Positions 51,748 through 59,974 of a stretch of 64,000 nt of DNA are shown piece by piece. Source of the stretch: Natranaerovirga pectinivora (GTDB taxonomy: Bacteria > Bacillota > Clostridia > Lachnospirales > DSM-24629). The notes beneath the pieces are model-generated. The model worked only from the letters and a program-made list of their open reading frames with translations. It was not told the origin of the DNA and did not search any database. A program made the translations under genes and the position numbers. Each line of letters opens with the position of its first letter. Position 1 is the first letter of the stretch. Location: NCBI RefSeq assembly GCF_004342165.1, contig NZ_SMAL01000007.1, positions 1-64,000 of the forward strand, in the 5' to 3' direction.

Positions 51748-54700
51748 ATGAAAAAAAAGTCATATGTTATATCATTTTTAATTATTATATTTGCGTTTAA
51801 TAGTTTAAGTTTAAGAACATATTCTTATCAACACATTGAGCCTGAATTAACTTATGATAGCGCACTTGGATTTTTAGATAGAAATGGAAATATTCTTAGA
51901 TTTCGATGGGATCGATTTGATGTTTATAAAAATAAAACACTAACGCATAGCTATAATACAGGATTAGGAAATGTAAATGGTTATTTTTTTCAATCAACAA
52001 CCTTATATAAAGAATTTGATAATGGTAATTTAGGTATTGTGTCTCTTTGGACTGATTTTGATTACCAGTTTCACAGATATTATTACACTCTTTTTCGTTG
52101 GGATGAACCTACACAACAATATATACTTATAAGCAATACAGTACTTAAAAATACAACTATCGCAAGAGCAGATATTACACCTTATGGATTTGCACTTTAT
52201 AATAGTGCATTTTATGGATTAGGTGGGACAGTATATGTATTTAATGGAACAGGGTATACTGCAACAGATTATTCAGAAATTCCTTGGAATGCATATGAAA
52301 CTTTTGTAGGAAGTAATGGTGTTGTCTATAGTGTAAGTCATTTTTCGCAAGAGGTTTTTACATTTAACTCACCTTCATCGGGTTTATCTGCAACTGGATA
52401 TACAACAGCCACTTTTCCTAATTGGAGAGTATTAATTAGAGATTATACACTTAGACTAGCTAATGGTAATATTCGTAGATGGCACTATTCAAGGGATTTT
52501 AATGGAATACCTTATTATAGTAATACTAGAGGTGTTGTTTATTATCCCACAAATTTACCTCCAGAATTGAGTACTGTCAGTCCAATTGAAAACTCAGTTT
52601 ACGTAGATTATGAAGGTATGAGCGAGATAATAATAGAAGGACATATTCGTGACTTTGATAATGATAAAATTACAGTTACGGCAACAATAGGTGATGTATC
52701 AAAATCACTTGATATTGATGATACATTAACACATAAATTCTTTTCTGTTACGTTTGATGTTATTGATGATTTTTTACCTTTAGGAGTTCAAAATATTGAA
52801 ATTATAGCTAATGATAACAGAGGCGGTATAGCAAAAAAAGAAATTCCTATAAATATTAAAACAAGATTGACAGAAAATACATACATACTTGTTGATAATA
52901 TTATATATTACACAACTTCATATGAAGATTATGAAAATGATCCTTTATATAAAAATCAGTATAGATTTATACACAACCCTTATTACTTTGATAATAATTT
53001 AGGTTTTATTGAAAATACAGGCATTTGGATAGATGAACCTTTTAATAGTTTTAGTAAAACAGGGAATTATATTATAAGTTATAGGGCAAAAGATATTCCT
53101 AGAAATGTTGGGGGCTTTGAAGATTATAGGCTATGGAGTAAAGAAAACCTTACACAGATTAATGTTTTTGTGCATAGAAAACCTATACCAGTAGCAATGA
53201 TTAGTACATCATATAGAAATAGCTCCACAAGATTTATTCACGTAACTGAAGCATCTTATGACCTTGATCATCAAGAAAAATTAGGAAAAGGAATAAGTGA
53301 TAGACAATGGCAATGGAGAAATATTAATGATTCAACTTGGATAAATGGAGAGCTGCCAAGTTTCTTGTCTATAGATCAAGAGTATATTGCAAGGTTAAGA
53401 GTAAGAGATATAGATGGGCCTAGTGGGCTAGGGGTATGGAGTGAGTGGCTAGAGATACCTTTTGACACAACAGGACAGAGAGTACAACCAATAGCATTAT
53501 TTACATTAACACCTAAAAAAGTTTCTCATAGTGAAATAATTACAGCAACAGATTTATCTTATAGTCCTTCAGGACACCTAATAACAGAAAGAGAATGGGT
53601 AATCAAAAGAAAAAATGGTACAATTTTACAAACATTGTCTACAACACCCACATCCAATCAGTTAAAGCAAGGTGGACTAGGTGAGTACACACTACAATTA
53701 AGGGTTAGAGATGCTATAGGATGGAGTGAAACTTATCAATTAGAGTATGCTGTTATGAATAACCCACCATTGGCAGATTTTGAAATCCCTGAAGAAGTTT
53801 ATCGAGATACTATTATAAAACCTATCAATAAATCATTTGATCCTGATAATGATAATATTACTTATAGATGGTATCTCATATTAGATAACGAGGAATATTT
53901 TATAAGCAATCAAAAAGAGCCAAACTTTAATATACAACAAATAATAAATAGTCATACCATACCACCAATTAAAGCTATTGATGAGTGGGATGTGAGGTTA
54001 AGGGTAACAGATAGCTTTGGGGCTTCATCGACTAGTATTCAAAGTATAAACGTATTAAATCAAGAGCCAATAGCAAGTATGAATGGGCCTATAACTGCAA
54101 ATCAATATACTCAAGCAACATATACATCTACAAGTATAGATCCTGATACAGCAGATAACCCATTAACACAATATTTATTTAGACATACATTTCCGAATGG
54201 TAAAATAATAAATCATACAGGCAGTAGTTATATAGCAAATTTTGATTTAGAAGGTGAACACTTAATTGAACATTGGGTAGTTGATCAAATAGGAGCTGAA
54301 TCTCAAAGGGTATTTAAGACCGTTGAAGTAGTTGAAAATCAAGCACCTAATATGATAATTACAAATCCTATAGGTACAGAGACAAGTCCAAGTATTATTG
54401 TAACGAACCAATTAGATTTAAACTGGCTCTATACTGATTTAGAAGAGGATCAACAAGAAAAATATTCATTTGACTTCTATATAGCAAATGGTAATTTATT
54501 GCATTATACAATTAGTGCAGATGACCTTGCTGGAAATATAAGGAGTCATTTATTTAATAAAAGCCTCTTTGAAGAATATGTAAGTTATAGAGTTTTAGGA
54601 AGAACCTTTTCAATGTACAAGTGGTCAGAGCCATCTAATGAAGTATACTTTATGTTCGCCCCATTTGAAATACAAGCCAATTTAAGAACCCAGGACAATA

Positions 54701-55770
54701 GATTCTCAGTAAATTCAATTCCTGCATCTGAAGGACTATTGGTGACAGACATAAAGACGAAGTTTCCATTAGCTCATCATTTAGAAATGGCTATCTATAA
54801 CAATAGTGGCACTAGATTGACACCTATAAAAACAGTATCTAATAGTCAAGCCATAAGAAATAATAATGATTGGACTTGGAACAATCAAACCTATACCATT
54901 CCTGCAACTTTAGCAGATGGGAATTATAAATTTAGAGTTTATGCTAGAAACTCAACAAATCCAAGTTATGTAACTTATACGGAATTTGATATTACTGTAA
55001 ATACACCAATTAATTTAGTATCAACAATAAGAGATACTTACCAACTAGATGAACCAATGGTGTTTACAGCTACAACAAGTAAGTATGCAACAAGTAATAC
55101 AGTTAATTTGTATCAAGGTACTGAATATCAGATTACTAGAAATATGACTTTGGTTAACCAAGTAAATGAGATTAACTACTGGTCATATATTCATAATGAA
55201 ACAAGGGATGTTCCTGACGGGACATACACAGCAAGGTTTACAGCTACTACGCCAAGTGGAAAGTCACAAGTTGTTAATGATGAGTATAATTTAGTAAGTT
55301 TAAACATACTTGAATTTACAATCCGAGGTGCATGGAACCATTGGAGAGGACAGGTTAATATACATGGTAATCAATTAAGAAATATGCCACACCGTTTTAT
55401 GTCCTATGAAAAAGTTTATATTAATGCAATTATTCAAGGCAATCCAGATGAAGTGTATATCAGATTCAGTCCAGAACTTGAATCTATGGTCTTTACTGAT
55501 CCTAATGGTCACATTTATTATTATCAAAATCATATAGGATACACAGTGGATTTTCCTATTCATATGATATCTTCAGATGAATTGCATTATGAAGTAGAAT
55601 ACATTTTACCACTAGCAAATAGTACAATGGATTATAATGATTATACCCTTAGAGGAAAGTATTGGGTGGAACTCACAGCAATAAAAGGTTCCACAGTAAG
55701 AAAAATAAGAATCGATGATATAGATATTACAGGCAACACCCTTGATAGAATCTATATGCAGCAAGAATAA
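51748..55770 (+). CDS. Very large exported surface protein with PKD-like and Ig-like modules
   Basis: This 1340-residue protein has a signal peptide (about 1-27), a beta-propeller-like N-terminal region (about 30-270, repeated Tyr/Phe/Trp-rich strands) and a series of beta-sandwich modules. These begin with Pro-Pro or Pro-Val/Ile plus hydrophobic strands: PPELSTVSPIENSVYVDYEG (near 272), PVAMIS, PIALFTLTPKKVSHSE, NPPLADFEIPEEVYRD, EPIASMNGP and APNMIITNP. Asp-rich turns such as FDPDNDNITYRW are PKD-like. It has no enzymatic motif or wall anchor. The strong aaaggagg site and 18-base gap tie it to the preceding gene. A terminator follows. Confidence 0.85.
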   Translation: MKKKSYVISFLIIIFAFNSLSLRTYSYQHIEPELTYDSALGFLDRNGNILRFRWDRFDVYKNKTLTHSYNTGLGNVNGYFFQSTTLYKEFDNGNLGIVSLWTDFDYQFHRYYYTLFRWDEPTQQYILISNTVLKNTTIARADITPYGFALYNSAFYGLGGTVYVFNGTGYTATDYSEIPWNAYETFVGSNGVVYSVSHFSQEVFTFNSPSSGLSATGYTTATFPNWRVLIRDYTLRLANGNIRRWHYSRDFNGIPYYSNTRGVVYYPTNLPPELSTVSPIENSVYVDYEGMSEIIIEGHIRDFDNDKITVTATIGDVSKSLDIDDTLTHKFFSVTFDVIDDFLPLGVQNIEIIANDNRGGIAKKEIPINIKTRLTENTYILVDNIIYYTTSYEDYENDPLYKNQYRFIHNPYYFDNNLGFIENTGIWIDEPFNSFSKTGNYIISYRAKDIPRNVGGFEDYRLWSKENLTQINVFVHRKPIPVAMISTSYRNSSTRFIHVTEASYDLDHQEKLGKGISDRQWQWRNINDSTWINGELPSFLSIDQEYIARLRVRDIDGPSGLGVWSEWLEIPFDTTGQRVQPIALFTLTPKKVSHSEIITATDLSYSPSGHLITEREWVIKRKNGTILQTLSTTPTSNQLKQGGLGEYTLQLRVRDAIGWSETYQLEYAVMNNPPLADFEIPEEVYRDTIIKPINKSFDPDNDNITYRWYLILDNEEYFISNQKEPNFNIQQIINSHTIPPIKAIDEWDVRLRVTDSFGASSTSIQSINVLNQEPIASMNGPITANQYTQATYTSTSIDPDTADNPLTQYLFRHTFPNGKIINHTGSSYIANFDLEGEHLIEHWVVDQIGAESQRVFKTVEVVENQAPNMIITNPIGTETSPSIIVTNQLDLNWLYTDLEEDQQEKYSFDFYIANGNLLHYTISADDLAGNIRSHLFNKSLFEEYVSYRVLGRTFSMYKWSEPSNEVYFMFAPFEIQANLRTQDNRFSVNSIPASEGLLVTDIKTKFPLAHHLEMAIYNNSGTRLTPIKTVSNSQAIRNNNDWTWNNQTYTIPATLADGNYKFRVYARNSTNPSYVTYTEFDITVNTPINLVSTIRDTYQLDEPMVFTATTSKYATSNTVNLYQGTEYQITRNMTLVNQVNEINYWSYIHNETRDVPDGTYTARFTATTPSGKSQVVNDEYNLVSLNILEFTIRGAWNHWRGQVNIHGNQLRNMPHRFMSYEKVYINAIIQGNPDEVYIRFSPELESMVFTDPNGHIYYYQNHIGYTVDFPIHMISSDELHYEVEYILPLANSTMDYNDYTLRGKYWVELTAIKGSTVRKIRIDDIDITGNTLDRIYMQQE

Positions 55771-55775
55771 ATAAT

Positions 55776-55800
55776 ACCGTCCCTGTTTAAAAGGGACGGT
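55776..55800. terminator. Hairpin between convergent genes
   Basis: Perfect 8-bp stem ACCGTCCC/GGGACGGT, loop TGTTTAAAA. It has A-runs on the right and AT-rich sequence on both sides, so it can act for either strand. Confidence 0.7.
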
Positions 55801-55835
55801 TAAAAAAACTCATATTTAAGGAGCAGCTATATGTT

Positions 55836-56558
55836 TTAAAATAGCAATTCAAACAAAGCAACAATCATTGGTATAAAAATAGCCGGTAATAAATTACCTA
55901 CTTTAATTTTTTTAATCTCTAATATATTGATTCCAATAGCAAAGATTAGAATATTCCCAATTAAGGACATTTGTTGTATAACAACATCTGTTAATATTGG
56001 TTCTAAGGTACCTGCTAAAAGAGTAATACCTCCTTGGTAAATTAAAACAGATACACTTGAAAAAACAACACCAATTCCTAATGTAGAACTAAAAATAACC
56101 GCTGAAATTCCATCAAGTATGGATTTGGCAAACAACGTATTAGGATTTCTTAGAAGACCATCTTCTAGCGCGCCTACGATTGCCATGGCACCAATACAAT
56201 AAACCAAACTAGCTGTTACAAAGCCTTTAGCAAAGTCCCCTACAGTACCAATTTTCTTTTGTAGAAATAATCCTAAGTTGTCTAGTTTTAATTCAATGTT
56301 GATCCATTCGCCTAAAATACCGCCAATTACTAAACTTAAAATCATGGTCATTATGTATTGTCTATCAATTCCATTGGACTCTGTAATCTTAAACATACTT
56401 TGTATTGTACCAGATACCCCAATGAACAAAACGGCTAGTCCTAATGATTGCATAACAATTTGTTTGAAGCGACTGGATAAACCTGTTTTTAAACCGAGAC
56501 CCAAAAAACCACCAAGTATAATAGCTATAAAATTAACAATGGTTCCAATACCTATCAC
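55836..56558 (-). CDS. DUF554 membrane protein
   Basis: This 240-residue protein has about seven hydrophobic helices. The opening MIGIGTIVNFIAIILGGFLGLGL and the block KIGTVGDFAKGFVTASLVYCIGAMAIVGALEDG (read in parts) match the DUF554/YdfK family. Its function is unknown; the glycine-rich repeats suggest a small-molecule channel or transporter. It is transcribed on the minus strand, separated from topB by a terminator, so it is probably independent. Confidence 0.88.
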   Translation of the reverse strand: MIGIGTIVNFIAIILGGFLGLGLKTGLSSRFKQIVMQSLGLAVLFIGVSGTIQSMFKITESNGIDRQYIMTMILSLVIGGILGEWINIELKLDNLGLFLQKKIGTVGDFAKGFVTASLVYCIGAMAIVGALEDGLLRNPNTLFAKSILDGISAVIFSSTLGIGVVFSSVSVLIYQGGITLLAGTLEPILTDVVIQQMSLIGNILIFAIGINILEIKKIKVGNLLPAIFIPMIVALFELLF

Positions 56559-56664
56559 AGAAATTCTCTCCCTACGTATGTAATAACTATTTTAATATAT
56601 CACTTTTTAATATAGCACTTTATCACATTAAAATCAATTATAATAAAAGGAAATAACTAAAAGG

Positions 56665-56696
56665 AAATGGTACCTAATTAACCATTAGTACCATTT
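56665..56696 (-). terminator. Terminator after topB
   Basis: A 9-bp stem AAATGGTAC/GTACCATTT, read on the minus strand after the topB stop, followed by CCTTTTAG. The T-run is weak. Confidence 0.55.
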
Positions 56697-56703
56697 CTTA
56701 TAA

Positions 56704-58881
56704 TTATTTTTTAAGATTTTTAAAGGCATCTGCAAAAGCAGAGTTAAGCATTGGTTCATCTTGTTTTTTCTGCTGCTTTAAATAGTTAGACACATCTTTT
56801 TTAGTAACATTTTTACCCTTATCTTTTCTATTTTCATTAAAAGAACTTAACTTTTCTCTATGACCACATTTGCAAATGAATCTTTGGCCTTCGCCTTCTC
56901 CTACTAACTGCATTTTTTTGTGACAGTTTGGACACCTAGCGTTAGTGATTATGGATACAGACTTTCTATGGCCACAATCTCTATCTTGACAGACAAGCAA
57001 CTTGCCTTTTTTACCATTCACTTCTAACATAAATTTGCCACATTCAGGGCATCGGTCCCCTGTAACATTGGTATGCTGGAATTTTGAATCATTGTTTTTG
57101 ATAATGGTAACAACTTTTTTTGTGTAATCCTTCATATTATTAATAAAGGTTTTAGAATCTAACTGACCTTTTTTAATATGATCCAGTTCTTGTTCCCATT
57201 TTGCCGTTAAAATAGGTGATTTTAAGTCGTCAGGAACAAGATCTAGTAGTTGAATGCCTTTTTGAGTGATATGAATATGATTCCCTCTTTTCTCAATTAA
57301 AAAGGAACTAAATAATTTTTCAATAATATCGGCTCTCGTTGCGACTGTTCCTAGGCCCCCTGTTTCATTAAGGGTTTTAAGTAAGGCATTATTGTTGGTA
57401 TCCATATATTTTGATGGATTTTCCATTGCAGACAAGAGGGAGCCTTCGTTGAAATAAGGTGGTGGTGTGGTTTGTTTTGTAGTGTGTCTAACATTTTGAA
57501 CAGTATATTGTTCCCCTTTTGTAACCTTAGGAAGCGTCGAGTCACTTAATTCATCATCATCTTCCTCAACTGTATTATATATTTCTTTCCAACCTAAGGA
57601 TTTCACAACTTTGCCTTTTGTAGAGAATGTTTCTTCTCCAATTTTTCCTATTATGGTTGTTTGAGTATATTCAAAGGGTGGTAATAATACAGATAAGAAG
57701 CGTCTCACTACCAATTCATATATCTTACGCTCTTTATCATTAAGTTTAGTAAGATTCAATGGTTCATCAGTTGGTATAATAGCATGATGGTCAGAAACTT
57801 TACTATTATCTACAAATGATTTATTTGCTTTGATAGGTGTAGACAGTATTTTATTAGCAGTCTTTTTATAACTGCCAAAACTACAACTGTCAATCCTGTC
57901 TTTTAAGGTATCAACAATATCTGAAGTAAGATATTTGGAGTCAGTTCTAGGATACGTTAAAAGCTTATGTCTTTCGTATAAAGTTTGCATTATGGATAAT
58001 GTTTCTTTTGCAGAGTAACTGTATAATCGATTAGCATCTCTTTGTAATTCCGTTAGATCGTATAATAAAGGTGGGTATGTTTTCTTGTCTGATTGAATAA
58101 CCTGTGTTATTTCACATTTTTTATTGTCAATGGATCTAATAATTTTATTACAAAGTTCTTTATCAAAAATGTGTGTGTTATTTGTCTTGGTATCTTGCCA
58201 AGTCAAATTAAATTTTCCTAGATTAATATCTATTATATAATAATCCTTAGATCTAAAGGTCTTAATTTCCTCTTCCCTTTTAGCAATGATGGCTAGAGTA
58301 GGGGTCTGTACACGGCCACAAGATAATTGTGCATTGTATTTACAAGTTAAAGCTCTTGTTGCATTTAACCCTACATACCAATCAGCAGCAGAACGTGCTA
58401 CTGCAGAAGCATAAAGAGCTTCATAATTTTTACCAGGCTGGAGTTTGTTGAATCCATCCTTTATGGCTTTGTCTGTAACGGAAGATATCCATAAGCGCTT
58501 TATAGGTTTATTGCATTGTGCTTTTTCTATGATCCATCTTGCAACAAGTTCTCCTTCGCGTCCAGCATCTGTTGCAATAACAATGTCTTTCACATCTTTA
58601 CGCGTTAGTTGGGATTTTACTGCAAAGAATTGTTTGCTTGTCTTTTTGATAACTTCTAATTTTAATTCAGAAGGTAACATTGGAAGATCTTCTAAATTCC
58701 AAGATTCGTATTTTTTATTATACTTTTCTGGCGAGGCTAAAGTAACTAAATGTCCCAATGCCCAAGTGACAATGTACTCATTGCCTTCTAAAAAGCCATT
58801 ACCTTGTTTGGTGCATCTAAGAACTTTTGCAATATCTCTACCAACAGAAGGTTTTTCAGCTAATACAAGTGTTTTACTCAT
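56704..58881 (-). CDS. topB: DNA topoisomerase III
   Basis: This 725-residue type IA topoisomerase relaxes or decatenates DNA by cutting one strand. Seen: N-terminal Toprim TLVLAEKPSVG, ATDAGREGE (acidic residues at about 107-111), VGLNATRALT, and the active-site Tyr310 in LLTYPRTDS. Towards the C-terminus stand two zinc-ribbon modules (CPECGK...CQDRDCG and CPNCHKK...CKCG). ATG 58881 follows aaggat; the frame from 58905 is longer by eight residues. A terminator lies downstream. TopB is often accessory or plasmid-linked, but here it sits among chromosomal genes. Confidence 0.95.
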   Translation of the reverse strand: MSKTLVLAEKPSVGRDIAKVLRCTKQGNGFLEGNEYIVTWALGHLVTLASPEKYNKKYESWNLEDLPMLPSELKLEVIKKTSKQFFAVKSQLTRKDVKDIVIATDAGREGELVARWIIEKAQCNKPIKRLWISSVTDKAIKDGFNKLQPGKNYEALYASAVARSAADWYVGLNATRALTCKYNAQLSCGRVQTPTLAIIAKREEEIKTFRSKDYYIIDINLGKFNLTWQDTKTNNTHIFDKELCNKIIRSIDNKKCEITQVIQSDKKTYPPLLYDLTELQRDANRLYSYSAKETLSIMQTLYERHKLLTYPRTDSKYLTSDIVDTLKDRIDSCSFGSYKKTANKILSTPIKANKSFVDNSKVSDHHAIIPTDEPLNLTKLNDKERKIYELVVRRFLSVLLPPFEYTQTTIIGKIGEETFSTKGKVVKSLGWKEIYNTVEEDDDELSDSTLPKVTKGEQYTVQNVRHTTKQTTPPPYFNEGSLLSAMENPSKYMDTNNNALLKTLNETGGLGTVATRADIIEKLFSSFLIEKRGNHIHITQKGIQLLDLVPDDLKSPILTAKWEQELDHIKKGQLDSKTFINNMKDYTKKVVTIIKNNDSKFQHTNVTGDRCPECGKFMLEVNGKKGKLLVCQDRDCGHRKSVSIITNARCPNCHKKMQLVGEGEGQRFICKCGHREKLSSFNENRKDKGKNVTKKDVSNYLKQQKKQDEPMLNSAFADAFKNLKK

Positions 58882-59039
58882 TTTATGATCCTTTCTTTGT
58901 AACATGACTTTTTTGCCTAATTATACATAGTATACACTTAAGAAAATTAGAAGTAAAGGAGATCAAAAGTACTTTCTTAGCAAAAAAAAAGAAACCTCAA
59001 TTGAAGATTTCAATAAATTGTACTAAAGAATTTTAAAGG

Positions 59040-59419
59040 TAGATTAAATAATCGAAATTAAGTTTACAGCAGGTTTGTTATTATCCCTTAATCGTAGAAC
59101 ACGCATATTAAAGAGGTCTAAGTCAAAAGGCAGTTAATGTATTTTAGGCAGATGATTTAGAATAATAGTTCTTTAATCAGTAGTAATTCTAAAGTATAAA
59201 CATCTTAGTATCTTTGTATATTCAATAAACTTCTCCCCATCAGTAAATGAAATACTAGATTAAGTAAAAATACTTTATCTAAATAGCTCGTTTTGTAAGA
59301 TATCAAAGTAATTTAATCTACAAAAAATACATACTTACCATCTTAACTCAGTTATTCAAGTTTATCTGTCCTGCGTACAGATATTATAAGCGTAAATTAA
59401 TTTCGATTATTAAAATCTA
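59040..59419. mobile_element. MITE-like element with 28-base terminal inverted repeats
   Basis: The ends 59040-59067 (tagattaaataatcgaaatt...) and 59392-59419 are inverted copies, about 24 of 28 positions alike, with TA bases at the outer ends. The interior has no ORF above background and contains further inverted TAGATTAA motifs, including a hairpin at 59256-59281. Size and structure suit a non-autonomous transposable element, but no target-site duplication is certain. Confidence 0.5.
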
Positions 59420-59564
59420 GTCTTCAAAAAAGATATATAAATAACCTCATCATATATATAACAATTAAGGGTGGCATTTTCTTACACTATTTTGAAAAAA
59501 ATTTAAAAAAAATTTAAAAAGATTTTTTAGAGGAAATTCAAAACATTAATTAGGTTAAAATTTC

Positions 59565-59623
59565 CTTTACACTAAGTAGTATTTGTATTGCAATATATAA
59601 TACAAATACTACTTAGTGTAAAG
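59565..59623. promoter_or_regulatory. Perfect 25-bp inverted repeat upstream of the truncated GntR gene
   Basis: The arms 59565-59589 and 59599-59623 are exact complements around the nine-base loop gcaatatat. The palindrome includes ACTAAGTAGT in each arm and ends at the ribosome site AAGGTGG of the GntR-like gene. This could be an autoregulatory operator, as common for YtrA-type GntR proteins, and would also form a very stable mRNA hairpin. TATAAT occurs at 59596-59601. Confidence 0.65.
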
Positions 59624-59632
59624 GTGGTCTAT

Positions 59633-59809
59633 GTGATTTTAAAAATTAATTTTAACAGTGATATACCTATTTATGTGCAACTTAGGAATCAAATCGTAAT
59701 AGGTATTGGTAAAGGGGATTTGGAATTTGGAGAAAAGTTGCCCACTGTAAGACAAATGGCTGAAGGCTTAGGGTATAATAATTTAAATAAATTAATGAAT
59801 ACACCATAA
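59633..59809 (+). pseudogene. Truncated YtrA-type GntR regulator
   Basis: A GTG start at 59633, 6 bases after aaggtgg, gives 58 residues. The first 45 match the N-terminal winged helix of small GntR regulators (ILKINFNSDIPIYVQLRNQI, then LPTVRQMAEGLG). After LG, where the recognition helix should begin (normally xNxxTVxKAYxxL), only YNNLNKLMNTP is left before a stop. The DNA-recognition helix and the whole C-terminal part of a normal 120-residue protein are missing, so it is probably a broken copy. The intact regulator may exist elsewhere and use the same palindrome. Confidence 0.75.
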
Positions 59810-59840
59810 AGAGTAGTTTTATAAACGAAAACAACATGAA

Positions 59841-59874
59841 GGAATAAATTACCATTATTTATTCCTTTTTATAT
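59841..59874 (+). terminator. Terminator after the truncated GntR gene
   Basis: Stem AAGGAATAAAT/ATTTATTCCTT (59839-59869) with short loop, followed by TTTTTAT. Confidence 0.75.
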
Positions 59875-59907
59875 GTGAATTTTTTGGGAGTTTTTGCCGA
59901 AATATTA

Positions 59908-59916
59908 TGGTATAAT
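59908..59916 (+). promoter_or_regulatory. Extended -10 promoter of the large SLH gene
   Basis: TG-G-TATAAT at 59908-59916 is a perfect extended -10 element. A matching -35 box is poor. The start codon lies 59 bases downstream. Confidence 0.6.
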
Positions 59917-59974
59917 GAAATAACAATATTAGGCAGCTAATGAAACATTATTATAGATAAATGGAGGCATAACA

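Larger units (their letters stand above)
58882..59632. other. Long AT-rich gene-free region with MITE-like element
   Basis: About 750 bases without a credible gene. The region holds the 380-bp inverted-repeat element (59040-59419), AT-rich runs (59486-59526, poly-A blocks) and the 25-bp palindrome (59565-59623), all listed separately. I see no other RNA gene. Confidence 0.6.
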
